Source: Saprospiraceae bacterium | Lineage (GTDB): Bacteria > Bacteroidota > Bacteroidia > Chitinophagales > Saprospiraceae | NCBI GenBank assembly: GCA_020631375.1 | Contig: JAHDHJ010000002.1 | Coordinates: 7,889-49,034, forward strand | Length of the DNA: 41,146 nt | Direction of reading: 5' to 3' | Shown: positions 17,553 to 26,508 of the stretch, piece after piece | Position numbering within the stretch: position 1 is the stretch's first letter | Layout of the letters: each line of letters opens with the position of its first letter | The notes under the pieces: model-generated | Seen by the model: only the letters and a program-made list of their open reading frames with translations | Databases searched by the model: none | Told to the model about the DNA's origin: nothing | Translations under genes and position numbers: made by a program

Positions 17553-18227
17553 TTAAAATACCTTTAGGCTGATGTCTTTTACATTGCTTTCAAACCAATG
17601 CAAAGGCTCTTGGTTCTTATCTCCCGTTTTGGTATCACATTTAAAAAAAAGGTAGAATAATTGTAGATTATCATCTAAGGCATCAAATAATTTATCCAGC
17701 CTAGTTTGACATTCTAAATGACGATGGGCTTTATGTAATTGCCAAGCATAATAAGCTTCGTCATGTAGTTTGATGAGTTGTATCAAATTGTCATCATCCA
17801 AATATTTTTTGGCAAAATTAGCCGCAAAGACAGCGTGGTGATTGTCTGGCGTTCGCCCTTTTATTTTTCTGGATTCGTGCTCCTTGTATTTAAAGGTATC
17901 ATGTAGTATTGTGATGAGCCTTAATTTCTCCCTTGTAGCTGGACTGATGTTTTTAATCCTATCAACATTATCAAGGACTTCCCTAATGTGGTAGATGACT
18001 TCTCCCTCAGGATGGCCATAGCGGGGTTTGCCCCAAAACAAGCCCTCTCGGAATTCAGGATCAGCTACAATTGCCTTTTCCAAGTCTGTTTCCATGCGGA
18101 TGAGTTCCGCAATGATTACTTCCTGCTCTTCTAATGTTCTAATAGGCACCTCTATGTCGCTCTTATAGTTATGAAGCAAAATATTCAAATTAATTAATTC
18201 AAGTTGTGTCTTACGCAACTTGTCCAT
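17553..18227 (-). CDS. HD-domain phosphohydrolase-like protein
   Basis: A 224-residue cytoplasmic protein with an HD-type metal site: His80 (EVIYHIREVL), the His109-Asp110 pair (TILHDTFKYKEH), His130/His131 (PDNHHAVFAANFA) and His155-Asp156 (KLHDEAYYAW). HD proteins hydrolyse phosphoester bonds of nucleotides or other small phosphates; the substrate here is not indicated. The segment KPRYGHPEGEV just before the domain is distinctive. The start at 18227 is ATG, but codons 3-14 coincide with a diverged copy of the palindromic repeat found at 33681 and 38124, so the extreme N-terminus may derive from that repeat. It lies 155 bp upstream of ahcY on the same strand. It is not closely similar to the HD domain at 8.5 kb. 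Confidence 0.8.
   Translation of the reverse strand: MDKLRKTQLELINLNILLHNYKSDIEVPIRTLEEQEVIIAELIRMETDLEKAIVADPEFREGLFWGKPRYGHPEGEVIYHIREVLDNVDRIKNISPATREKLRLITILHDTFKYKEHESRKIKGRTPDNHHAVFAANFAKKYLDDDNLIQLIKLHDEAYYAWQLHKAHRHLECQTRLDKLFDALDDNLQLFYLFFKCDTKTGDKNQEPLHWFESNVKDISLKVF
18191..18219 (-). repeat. Palindrome-family repeat inside the HD gene's first codons
   Basis: On the minus strand GTTGCGTAAGACACAACTTG is followed by AATTAATTAA. Compared over 34 positions with the copy at 33666-33697, about 27 match, including the right arm and the CAACTTGAATTA flank. The left arm is imperfect. It spans codons 4-13. Confidence 0.45.
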
Positions 18228-18561
18228 AGACTATAGTCCATAGTTTTAAACAAAAAAGAGTTTTCTATGGACTTTGCGGACTTGTTCGCAACTATAGGTT
18301 AATTAGTAATTAATTTCTTTTGCATATGTTTATGTATCACTAAAGTACAACCTTTTGACTAAATGAATCCAATATAAGTCCAATTATTAAAGCACAATCT
18401 TTATTTCTATGCAACTTACTTTATATAATTGGTGTCCTGTTAATGTACCGTTAAAATAGCTTTACTTTAGAAACAACTATGAATAATAAAGCGTTATACT
18501 ATCCAAAGGAAATGATTTTAATTCAAGCTATTTTCTTTTAAATAAAACACTAAATAAATCA
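18228..18561. other. 334-bp divergent intergenic region with GTCCATAG repeats
   Basis: The region between the HD gene and the HtrA gene. GTCCATAG occurs at 18222-18229 and 18236-18243 and inverted (CTATGGAC) at 18265-18272, so 18236-18272 can fold into an 8-bp hairpin with an A/T loop. ACTATAGT lies between the direct copies. The remaining 280 bp are AT-rich; no exact TAnnTTTG box was found for either gene. Confidence 0.5.
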
Positions 18562-19707
18562 ATGTATTTGAAAAGTTTACTTTCGTTGGTATTTGCAGGA
18601 ATGATTGGAGGCTTAATTACATTAAGTGGCATATATTTTCTTTTTCCAAACACTGTTACAAGTGAAACCAAAGAAAATTACGCAACACCAATCAGTAACA
18701 TTAACGTAAAAGCAGGACAGAATGCTGTTCCCTTTGATTTTAAATCGGCTTCCAAAAAGGCAATGCCTGTAGTTGTACATATTACGGCGAGTGAATCGGA
18801 ACAAACGGCTAGTAGGAATAAAAGAGGTAATAGTCTTTTTGAAGATTTTTTCGGAGGAGGTTGGTCTTATGGAGGGCCACAGAAAGGTACTGGTTCAGGA
18901 GTGATTTTTAGCGATGATGGCTACATTATTACAAATAATCATGTTGTCGATTTTGCAGATATAGTAGAGGTTACACTTTATGATAATAGAACATTCCAAG
19001 CAAAAGTGGTTGGAACGGACAAGACAACCGATTTAGCGGTTTTGAAAATAGAAGCGGATTATTTGCCTACATTAAAAATGGCAGATTCGGATAAAGCAGA
19101 AGTAGGGGAATGGGTTTTAGCTGTAGGGAATCCTTTTGATTTGACATCAACGGTTACCGTAGGGATCATTAGTGCGAAAGCCCGGGATATCAATATCCTA
19201 AGAGGCAACAAATCAATAGAATCTTTCATACAGACTGATGCGGCAGTGAACCCGGGAAATTCTGGTGGGGCATTGGTTGATGCTGAAGGAAACCTGTTGG
19301 GTATCAATACAGCCATTGCAACGCAAACGGGTTCTTTTTCCGGATATTCTTTTGCGATTCCAATCAATATCGTAACCAAAGTGGTAGATGATTTGATTCA
19401 ATATGGGAAAACACAAAGAGGATTGATAGGAATAGACATTCAAGATTTGGATAGCGAACATGCCAAAGAATTAGGATTGAGCATTAATCAAGGAGTCGTG
19501 ATAGTAGGGATAATAGATGGAGGAGCTGGACAATTCGCAGGTTTGCTTCCTGACGATGTAATTACTAAAGTTGATAATAAAACAGTAAAATCGGGTCCTG
19601 AACTACAAGAGATTGTAGGAAGGAAAAGACCTGGAGATATTGTGAATCTTTCCATCATTAGAGATGGTAATATAAAAAACATACCTGTCCGCCTGAAAGA
19701 AGGATAG
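18562..19707 (+). CDS. HtrA/Deg-family periplasmic serine protease, one PDZ domain
   Basis: A 381-residue envelope protease that degrades misfolded or signalling substrates. A hydrophobic N-terminal segment (about residues 5-28) acts as a signal or anchor. The trypsin-like domain carries the full triad: His127 (TNNHVV), Asp157 (TTDLAVLK) and Ser234 (NPGNSGGAL). A single PDZ domain occupies about residues 290-375 (RGLIGIDIQDL; GPELQEIVGRKRPGD). One PDZ and an N-terminal anchor resemble DegS more than two-PDZ DegP, but a DegS-like pathway cannot be inferred from this alone. A Gly-rich loop (FEDFFGGGWSYGGPQKGTG) precedes the active-site strand. It is transcribed alone, with a strong terminator downstream. 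Confidence 0.95.
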   Translation: MYLKSLLSLVFAGMIGGLITLSGIYFLFPNTVTSETKENYATPISNINVKAGQNAVPFDFKSASKKAMPVVVHITASESEQTASRNKRGNSLFEDFFGGGWSYGGPQKGTGSGVIFSDDGYIITNNHVVDFADIVEVTLYDNRTFQAKVVGTDKTTDLAVLKIEADYLPTLKMADSDKAEVGEWVLAVGNPFDLTSTVTVGIISAKARDINILRGNKSIESFIQTDAAVNPGNSGGALVDAEGNLLGINTAIATQTGSFSGYSFAIPINIVTKVVDDLIQYGKTQRGLIGIDIQDLDSEHAKELGLSINQGVVIVGIIDGGAGQFAGLLPDDVITKVDNKTVKSGPELQEIVGRKRPGDIVNLSIIRDGNIKNIPVRLKEG

Positions 19708-19756
19708 TCAAAGACTTTTATCTTGTTTAAAGTTGGTTTTTCGTTTTGTTTTGATG

Positions 19757-19790
19757 CGTCCGTCCCACTAACGTGGGGCGGGCGTTTTTT
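19757..19790 (+). terminator. Terminator after the HtrA gene
   Basis: A 12-bp stem (19757-19768 with 19773-19784, including three G-U pairs), the 4-nt loop TAAC, and six T. It is very GC-rich for this window. Confidence 0.92.
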
Positions 19791-19800
19791 ATGCACCATC

Positions 19801-19839
19801 AAAAAAGAAGGGCTTCATCCTTGGATGAAGCCCTTCTTT
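19801..19839 (-). terminator. Terminator after parC
   Basis: A perfect 17-bp stem (19804-19820 with 19823-19839) with a 2-nt core loop. On the minus strand it is followed by T from the A run at 19801-19806, so it closes the parC transcript; it is also a barrier to rightward transcription. Confidence 0.9.
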
Positions 19840-19868
19840 CATAATAATTTTCAAATTCAATAATCTGC

Positions 19869-22493
19869 CTAGAATAATTCTCCTTGTCCTCCGTCGACAT
19901 CGAATTCAATGGAATCTCCGGCCGATAATTTATTTTTGGGTTTGGTAGGAGCCTTTTTCTTTTTTTCAATTGGCTTAATGCCGGTTAGACGTTGGTCACT
20001 CAATTTATTTCCCAATGCTTTCCAACCTTTCACTCCTATGAATTCCTTTAGATTGATTTCTCCATCAATTTTCTGGGAACCGACTTTCATATTGTATTTT
20101 ATTCTTGGATTGGCTTCTAATGTTCCGTATAATAATTTGGATCTGGAATGATCGGAAATGAAACTGAATTTTTGGTCAATGGTTTGGGTTTCCACTTGGA
20201 AACGCTTCACCATAGTCCAACCTTTGGAGCCTTCATAATGTACTGCACTTATAACTGTTTTCTTTTCCAATTTAGAAATGCCACAAATATCATTCACTTC
20301 GATTTTTTGGTTCAGTTCGTAATTTTTCAATTCGTAACTTCCATCCTTATATAAAACGATGATACTGTCTCCTGTATCAAAATCACCTAAGAATTTCCCT
20401 CTTTCATCCACATTCAATCTACCACTTACTTCGTCCATCCAAACTTTGATTGCACCTAATGTCGATTTTCCTGTTTCCAAAAGGCTGACTTTCCTAACAG
20501 GATATTTTGTAAAGACATTTCCTTGGGAAGCACGCCCCTTGATATCCAATTCACTGAAGTCAAATTCCAATTGTTTTTTCCTTGCAGTGGAAGTCGGAGA
20601 AAGTTGGATGTTGATGGTTTCTGCTTCACCATTCGGATTAGCAGAAAAATATAGGATTTTGGATCTGGGTGTTCCTTTCGTTAGGTCATATTCTTTGTCT
20701 CGGGTAATTGCGGTGACATTGAATCGCTTGACAAAACTCTTGCCTGTCTTACCATCGAGATACATCATATTATAAGTAGTCCGATCATCTCCCTTCCGCC
20801 AAACAGCAACATGAAGCAGATTCGATCCGACGAAAGCCTTGTCAGAAATTTTGGTTACTGAGAATTTTCCATCCTTACGGAAAGCAATAACGCTATCCAT
20901 GTCGGAACACTCGCCTATGAATTGTTCTTTTTTCAAACCCATTCCCACGAAACCATCTTTCAAGTTTGCATAAAGTTTTGCATTGTTGGCAATGACGCTC
21001 ACTTTATTTACATCCTCAAAATCCGCAATCTTAGTTTTTCTTTCTCGTCCTTTTCCGTATTTCTCCAACAATCTTTCGAAATAAGCAATGGTAAAATCAG
21101 TCAAATTAGCCAAATCATGGCGGACTTGTTTTAATTCTTCTTCTAATTGTTTGATTTTTTCATCCGCCTTGAAAGCGTTGTACTTGGAAATCCGCTTGAT
21201 TTTGATTTCTGTCAATCGCACAATATCCTCATCCGTAATATCACGGAATAATTTTAATCTCTTATCCCCTCTTTTTGGTGTTGCACTAGGGGTGACAATA
21301 TATTTATCCAAACCGGTGCGGATAGCTTCAATGACTTCTTCCCATGTTTCGCATTCTTCTATGTCCCGATAAATTCGTTTCTCAATGAAAATTTTCTCCA
21401 AACTGGCAAAATGCCATTTTTCCATTAATTCGCCCTCCTTTATTTCCAATTCACGTTTTAGTAAATCACGGGTTTGTTCTGTGCAAACCCTAAGGATTTC
21501 ATGGACATCTGTGAAAAGAGGCTTATCATCCAAAATCACACAAGCATTGGGAGAAATGGATTCCTCACACCTTGTGAAAGCATATAGGGCATCTTCAGCG
21601 ACCTGTGGCGAAATACCCGGAGCCAATTCTATGAGTATTTCAACATCCTTTGCTGTATTGTCAATAACCTTTTTGATTTTGATTTTGCCTTTTTCATTGG
21701 CTTTGACAATACTATCAATAAGGGACGTAGTCGTTACGCCATAAGGCAATTCCCTTATGACCAAAGTTGTCTTATCAAATATTTCTACTTTCGCACGGAC
21801 TCTGATTTTTCCACCTCGATGCCCTTTTTTATAGTTCGAAACATCTACCAAACCTCCACCATCAAAATCAGGTAACAAACGGAAAGTCTTCCCTTTCAGA
21901 TGATTGATGGCTGCCTTAATGATCTCAATAAAATTATGAGGCATTATTTTGGTCGAAAGACCAACTGCTATTCCCTCCACTCCTTGTGCTAGTAATAATG
22001 GAAATTTTACGGGTAAGGTGATAGGTTCGTTTTTCCTACCGTCATAGCTCATTTGCCATTCCGTCGTCTGAGCATTGAACAGAATTTCCAATGCGAACTT
22101 AGTCAATCTCGCTTCGATATAACGAGGAGCAGCAGCTCCGTCACCGGTTCTATTATCTCCCCAGTTTCCTTGGCAATCTATCAGCAGGTTTTTTTGCCCT
22201 AATTTTACTAATGCATCTCCAATGGCAGCATCACCATGAGGGTGGTATTGCATGGTTTGCCCAATAATATTGGCTACTTTATGATAACGCCCATCATCCA
22301 TTTCTTTCATGGCATGGAGTATCCGTCTTTGGACAGGTTTTAATCCATCATTGATGCTAGGTACGGCTCTTTCTAGTATAACATAGGAAGCATAATCCAA
22401 GAAATAATTCTCATACATTCCCGAAAGGGTGATTACCCTTTCATCCCCAGTTCCATTCGGAGATATGCCATTATCGTTTTTTTGATCTGACAT
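19869..22493 (-). CDS. parC: DNA topoisomerase IV subunit A
   Basis: The DNA-cleaving subunit of a type IIA topoisomerase, which with ParE unlinks daughter chromosomes. The catalytic pair Arg124-Tyr125 lies in GAAAPRYIEARLT, and the cleavage-domain sequences NDGLKPVQRRIL and QYHPHGDAAIGDAL are intact. It has 874 residues: breakage-reunion domain, coiled-coil tower (KIKQLEEELKQVRHDL) and a beta-propeller-like C-terminal domain with an acidic tail. I call it ParC rather than GyrA because the layout matches Bacteroidota topoisomerase IV A subunits and no clear gyrase-box (QRRGGKG) was found; this distinction is the least certain part. ParE is not in the window. It has a promoter with both boxes just upstream. 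Confidence 0.92.
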   Translation of the reverse strand: MSDQKNDNGISPNGTGDERVITLSGMYENYFLDYASYVILERAVPSINDGLKPVQRRILHAMKEMDDGRYHKVANIIGQTMQYHPHGDAAIGDALVKLGQKNLLIDCQGNWGDNRTGDGAAAPRYIEARLTKFALEILFNAQTTEWQMSYDGRKNEPITLPVKFPLLLAQGVEGIAVGLSTKIMPHNFIEIIKAAINHLKGKTFRLLPDFDGGGLVDVSNYKKGHRGGKIRVRAKVEIFDKTTLVIRELPYGVTTTSLIDSIVKANEKGKIKIKKVIDNTAKDVEILIELAPGISPQVAEDALYAFTRCEESISPNACVILDDKPLFTDVHEILRVCTEQTRDLLKRELEIKEGELMEKWHFASLEKIFIEKRIYRDIEECETWEEVIEAIRTGLDKYIVTPSATPKRGDKRLKLFRDITDEDIVRLTEIKIKRISKYNAFKADEKIKQLEEELKQVRHDLANLTDFTIAYFERLLEKYGKGRERKTKIADFEDVNKVSVIANNAKLYANLKDGFVGMGLKKEQFIGECSDMDSVIAFRKDGKFSVTKISDKAFVGSNLLHVAVWRKGDDRTTYNMMYLDGKTGKSFVKRFNVTAITRDKEYDLTKGTPRSKILYFSANPNGEAETINIQLSPTSTARKKQLEFDFSELDIKGRASQGNVFTKYPVRKVSLLETGKSTLGAIKVWMDEVSGRLNVDERGKFLGDFDTGDSIIVLYKDGSYELKNYELNQKIEVNDICGISKLEKKTVISAVHYEGSKGWTMVKRFQVETQTIDQKFSFISDHSRSKLLYGTLEANPRIKYNMKVGSQKIDGEINLKEFIGVKGWKALGNKLSDQRLTGIKPIEKKKKAPTKPKNKLSAGDSIEFDVDGGQGELF

Positions 22494-22520
22494 TTATTAA
22501 AACAAAAATTTTATCCATCT

Positions 22521-22552
22521 CAAAAATAGACAATTTTTTGTTTCAAAACAAA
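22521..22552 (-). promoter_or_regulatory. Bacteroidota-type promoter for parC
   Basis: On the minus strand TTTG (22549-22552) is followed after 20 nt by TATTTTTG (22521-22528), matching both the -33 and -7 elements at standard spacing. The start codon is 28 bp downstream. A second TATCTTTG on the same strand (22605-22612) could be an additional start site. Confidence 0.65.
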
Positions 22553-22634
22553 TGAAATCCTATTGTTTCAAACAAAAAAGTCTATTATGTCAATAAGTGG
22601 CTAGCAAAGATATTCCTTTTCCTATTTTATCCCC

Positions 22635-22642
22635 TATCTTTG
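22635..22642 (+). promoter_or_regulatory. -7 box (TATCTTTG) for rhodanese-panC, probably leaderless
   Basis: An exact TAnnTTTG match only 5 bp before the ATG at 22648. Transcription would start at or next to the start codon, giving a leaderless or nearly leaderless mRNA. It also argues against the in-frame upstream start at 22597, which would precede the promoter. Confidence 0.55.
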
Positions 22643-22647
22643 CCTAC

Positions 22648-22941
22648 ATGAAAGAAATTTCTTACCATAATTTACTAGAATGGAAAAAGGAGGGCAAGGA
22701 TTTTGAACTGATTGATGTCCGAGAAAAATGGGAACATGAGGACTTTAATATTGGCGGTAAGCTGATTCCGCTTGGAGAAATCATGCAACGGAAAAATGAA
22801 ATTAATGGCAATGGGAAACCTATTGTTGTTTATTGTAAAAGAGGGATAAGAAGTCAGATTGCGATCCAAAGGCTCAGTCCTCATTTTGAGCATCTTGATT
22901 TTTACAATCTTGAAAATGGTGTTTATAATTTAATGAAGTGA
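22648..22941 (+). CDS. Single-domain rhodanese-like protein
   Basis: A 97-residue rhodanese fold. The ATG at 22648 (MKEISYHNLLEWKKEG) is chosen because the domain begins there and because a -7 box ends just upstream; the frame is open further back to 22597. The active-site loop is intact, with Cys63 in VYCKRGIRSQ, so it can carry a persulfide; LIDVREKWEHE is the conserved structural motif. Single-domain rhodaneses act in sulfur transfer or detoxification; the partner is not known. panC follows after 11 bp and is probably co-transcribed, without an obvious metabolic link. Confidence 0.88.
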   Translation: MKEISYHNLLEWKKEGKDFELIDVREKWEHEDFNIGGKLIPLGEIMQRKNEINGNGKPIVVYCKRGIRSQIAIQRLSPHFEHLDFYNLENGVYNLMK

Positions 22942-22952
22942 ATTTTTAAATC

Positions 22953-23798
22953 ATGAGAACGTATAAAACGATTAGGCATCTCCAAAATAGGTTGGACCGA
23001 TATAGGAAAGAAGGGAAGAGTATTGGTTTTGTTCCTACTATGGGTGCTTTGCACCAAGGTCATATTTCATTGATTGAGCAATCAAATAAAAAATCAGATA
23101 TTACGGTTTGTAGTATTTTCGTAAATCCAACACAATTCAATGTAAAGGAAGATTTGGATAAATATCCGAGAACTGAGGTGCAAGATGCTGAAATGTTGAA
23201 AAAAGCCGGTTGCGATATTTTATTCCTGCCTACGGAAAATGTTATCTATCCACCTAATCAAGACAATAGTTATCATGTGGATTTTGGGGATTTGGAAAAA
23301 GTCATGGAGGGAGCGCATCGACCCGGACATTTTGCTGGTGTTGCCCAAGTGTTGAAGCGTTTTTTAGATATTGTAAATCCTAGTGCCATGTATATGGGAC
23401 AAAAGGATTATCAACAATTTACAATTGTAAGGGCTTTGTTGAAGCATTTGAAATCCAAGACTAAATTGGTCATGGGAGAAACGGTGAGGGAAGCGGATGG
23501 ATTGGCGATGAGTTCTAGGAATGTTCGTTTGACTAAGAAAGAAAGAAGTATTGCTCCCTTAATTTCTAAGGCTCTTTTCGATGCTAAATCCAAATTGGGG
23601 AAAAAGTCTATTGCCAAGATAAAAAAGGAAGCACTGGAACAATTGGATATTCCCGAATTCAGGGTTGAATATTTTGAAATTGCGGACGGAATCAGTTTGC
23701 AAGCTATAAAATCATTGGATGGTGTTAAGACTGCGGTTGCTTGTACTGTGGTTCATTTGGGTAAAGTGCGGTTGATTGATAATGTTATTTTGAAATAA
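22953..23798 (+). CDS. panC: Pantothenate synthetase
   Basis: Cytosolic enzyme that joins pantoate and beta-alanine with ATP, the last step of pantothenate (vitamin B5) synthesis on the way to coenzyme A. The 281-residue length is standard. The HIGH-type motif is in PTMGALHQGHIS (residues 28-39), the pantoate region in NPTQFNVKEDLDKYPR, the central MYMGQKDYQQ is conserved, and the KMSKS-like loop is AMSSRNVRLT. It is the second gene of a short unit with the rhodanese and ends in a terminator. panB and panD are not in this window. Confidence 0.97.
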   Translation: MRTYKTIRHLQNRLDRYRKEGKSIGFVPTMGALHQGHISLIEQSNKKSDITVCSIFVNPTQFNVKEDLDKYPRTEVQDAEMLKKAGCDILFLPTENVIYPPNQDNSYHVDFGDLEKVMEGAHRPGHFAGVAQVLKRFLDIVNPSAMYMGQKDYQQFTIVRALLKHLKSKTKLVMGETVREADGLAMSSRNVRLTKKERSIAPLISKALFDAKSKLGKKSIAKIKKEALEQLDIPEFRVEYFEIADGISLQAIKSLDGVKTAVACTVVHLGKVRLIDNVILK

Positions 23799-23819
23799 AA
23801 ACTTGCCAAGTTTCCCAAT

Positions 23820-23854
23820 AAAAAATCCCGAATGAAATTCATTCGGGATTTTTT
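23820..23854. terminator. Bidirectional terminator between panC and ftsH
   Basis: AAAAATCCCGAATGA (from 23821) pairs with TCATTCGGGATTTTT around a 3-nt core, with A and T runs on opposite sides. It serves both convergent genes. Confidence 0.9.
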
Positions 23855-23874
23855 ATTGTTTGGAGAAAATGAGA

Positions 23875-25884
23875 TCATTTCACATCCTCTATTGTATCGT
23901 CAGTGCTATTATCCTTTTCTTCCTCAAAATCATTGACTATTTTTTTCTCGGCGGCAATTTTAGCATCCGATGGACGAAGCCCAATTAACTTAATAACATC
24001 TGATTTCAGTAAGACTTCTTTTTCTAGAAGTTTTTCTGCCAATGCAACGACTTCTTTCCTTTTATCTTTTAATAATTGCTTGGCTCGCTCATATTCAACG
24101 TCAATCATTTTACGGGTTTCTTCATCTATCAATCGAGCAGTATCTTCAGAATATGGTTTTGCGAATTGGTTGTCATTTTGCATTCCATGGAAAGAAACAT
24201 TCCCAACCTTATCATTCATACCATAAACGGCAACCATTCCGTATGCCATTTTAGTGACTTGATCCAAGTCATTTTGAGCACCCGTAGAAATTTTGCCAAA
24301 GAAAACAGATTCGGCAGCACGACCACCAAGCGTCATACACATTCTATCTTTTAGCTGTTCTGTGGTCGTCAAGTATTGTTCCTTTGGTAAATATTGGGCA
24401 TAACCCAATGTGCCTATTCCCCTAGGAACGATGGTTACTTTCACCAATGGAGAGGCATGCTCTAAGAACCATCCACAGATGGCATGACCAGCTTCATGAT
24501 ATGCGATGACTCTTTTTTCATCAGGCAAAATCACTTTGCTCTTTTTTTCCAAACCACCAATAACCCTATCCAAAGCATAATTGAAATCATCCATTTGGAC
24601 GGAAGTCTTGTTTCTCCTAGCAGCAACAAGTGCGGCTTCATTACAAACATTGGCAATATCCGCTCCTGCAAAACCCGGAGTCATTTCTGCCAATGCTTCC
24701 GATTTTACATCTTCCTTATCTATCTTGATATTTTTCAAATGAACTTTGAATATCGCTTCTCTTCCTTTCAGGTCGGGGCGACCAATACCGATTTGTCTGT
24801 CAAATCTTCCCGGACGCATCAAGGCACTATCCAGAACGTCCGATCTATTCGTAGCACCCATAAGAATGACTCCCTTATCTGTTCCGAAACCATCCATTTC
24901 TACGAGGAGTTGATTCAAGGTATTTTCCCTTTCGTCATTTCCGGAAAAATTAGAACGTCCCCTAGATCTTCCAATCGCATCTATTTCATCTATGAAAATA
25001 ATACAAGGGGCTTTTTCCTTGGCTTGTTTGAATAAATCCCTTACTCTTGAAGCACCCACACCTACGAACATTTCCACAAAATCAGATCCGGAAAGGGAAA
25101 AGAAAGGTACTTCGGCTTCGCCGGCAACGGCTTTCGCCAATAAGGTTTTACCAGTTCCCGGAGGGCCTACCAAGAGGACACCTTTGGGGATTTTTCCTCC
25201 AAGGGAAATATATTTGTCTTTATTTTTCAAGAAGTCCACAACTTCCATTACTTCTTCTTTCGCTTCATCCAATCCTGCCACATCCGCAAAGGTCACATCT
25301 ACCTTAGCTCCGCTTTGGAGTGTTGCTTTGGATTTTCCAATATTGAAAATTTGTGATCCGGGTCCACTTCCTCCGGTGCTTACCCGTTTCATGATATAAA
25401 CCCAAAGCAAGATGATAAGACCAAAGGGCAAAATCCAACCTAACATCGATCCTAACCAGTTATAACGTTCTACATGGTTAACTGTAAATTGTTTGTCTTC
25501 CGGCAATTCATTTCTCAAATCTTTCAGATCGTCCATGAAGCTTTCTATCGGCCCGGTCTTGAAAGTATAATGTGGAGAAAAGCCGAATTTATCTTTTCGG
25601 GCGTCTTTGTAAGCTTCCGGTTTGTTTTCAAGGCTTTCCTTTTTCAATTTGACCTCCACAAATGTTTGGTTGCCAATGACGGTTATATTGTCCACATCTC
25701 CGGCGCGGGCCATTTGTTTGAATTCATCGGAATTAATAACACTGCTTGTTCCGTTCATCCAAATAAAGACATTGAAAAGGAGTATGACAATGCCTATTAT
25801 TGCATAAATCCAATAAGGATTAATATCTCCAAAGGGTTTTTTTGGGATATTATTATTTTCGTTATTATTATTTTCTGTATCCAT
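23875..25884 (-). CDS. ftsH: ATP-dependent membrane metalloprotease FtsH
   Basis: Hexameric inner-membrane AAA+ protease that extracts and degrades membrane and short-lived cytosolic proteins. The ATG at 25884 ([12 protein letters not shown]) gives 669 residues; the longer frame needs a TTG three codons earlier. In order: Asn-rich N-terminus, transmembrane segment (about 26-43), periplasmic domain, second segment (about 145-165), Walker A GPPGTGKT (240-247), Walker [13 protein letters not shown], second region of homology [21 protein letters not shown], and zinc site HEAGH (463-467). The tail is acidic ([16 protein letters not shown]). It follows rsfS on the same strand after 100 bp, a conserved pairing in the phylum. 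Confidence 0.97.
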   Translation of the reverse strand: MDTENNNNENNNIPKKPFGDINPYWIYAIIGIVILLFNVFIWMNGTSSVINSDEFKQMARAGDVDNITVIGNQTFVEVKLKKESLENKPEAYKDARKDKFGFSPHYTFKTGPIESFMDDLKDLRNELPEDKQFTVNHVERYNWLGSMLGWILPFGLIILLWVYIMKRVSTGGSGPGSQIFNIGKSKATLQSGAKVDVTFADVAGLDEAKEEVMEVVDFLKNKDKYISLGGKIPKGVLLVGPPGTGKTLLAKAVAGEAEVPFFSLSGSDFVEMFVGVGASRVRDLFKQAKEKAPCIIFIDEIDAIGRSRGRSNFSGNDERENTLNQLLVEMDGFGTDKGVILMGATNRSDVLDSALMRPGRFDRQIGIGRPDLKGREAIFKVHLKNIKIDKEDVKSEALAEMTPGFAGADIANVCNEAALVAARRNKTSVQMDDFNYALDRVIGGLEKKSKVILPDEKRVIAYHEAGHAICGWFLEHASPLVKVTIVPRGIGTLGYAQYLPKEQYLTTTEQLKDRMCMTLGGRAAESVFFGKISTGAQNDLDQVTKMAYGMVAVYGMNDKVGNVSFHGMQNDNQFAKPYSEDTARLIDEETRKMIDVEYERAKQLLKDKRKEVVALAEKLLEKEVLLKSDVIKLIGLRPSDAKIAAEKKIVNDFEEEKDNSTDDTIEDVK

Positions 25885-25984
25885 GTTTCTCAAGCAATTC
25901 TTGTTTGAACAATGCTTATTTTTTTATCCTTGTATATTTAATAACGATTGAAAAGTCCAATGGTTATAAAAATAGGCAAAAAAA

Positions 25985-26374
25985 TTAATCTAGGTTTTCA
26001 TATTCGGTTATTATTCCGTCGCTCCAGAGTTCTTCCAATTGATAAAATTCACGGGCTTCCGGATGGAATACATGAAGCACTGTATTGAAATAATCAACCA
26101 AGACCCACTGAGAAGTATCCGCACCCTCAAAATGAGCTGCTAGATTATTCGCTTCATTTTTAAGTCTCATATAAACATTGTCTGCAATGGATTTCACTTG
26201 TACTGTGGATTCTCCCTCGCAGATAATGAAAAAATCAGAGGGGGCATCTTCGAGATGGCGTAAATCCATTTTTATGATATTCTTTCCCTTGATATCTTGG
26301 ATGCTGTCTATAATAAGGTCGTTGAGTTCCTCAACGCTGATTTTATCTGTTTCTGTTTCTTTTTTGATATTCAA
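25985..26374 (-). CDS. rsfS: Ribosome silencing factor RsfS
   Basis: A 129-residue RsfS/Iojap-family protein that binds ribosomal protein uL14 on the large subunit and blocks subunit joining when nutrients are limiting. The family core is clear: IIDSIQDIKGKNIIKMDLRHL, cited by its ends, then PSDFFIICEGESTVQV and DTSQWVLVDYFNTVLHVFHPEAREFY. There is no ATG before the conserved core; the best start is the TTG at 26374, and an in-frame stop lies further upstream. It lies divergent from birA and upstream of ftsH. Confidence 0.93.
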   Translation of the reverse strand: MNIKKETETDKISVEELNDLIIDSIQDIKGKNIIKMDLRHLEDAPSDFFIICEGESTVQVKSIADNVYMRLKNEANNLAAHFEGADTSQWVLVDYFNTVLHVFHPEAREFYQLEELWSDGIITEYENLD

Positions 26375-26508
26375 AATAAATATTAAAGTTTGGTTTAAAT
26401 AAAATTTCCAATGTAGGGATGCTTATTTTTATTGGAATCAAACTATGTTTGTTTCCTGTTTCAGCATGTAATATTTACATTAGACAATAAAAATAACTAA
26501 TTCCTAGT

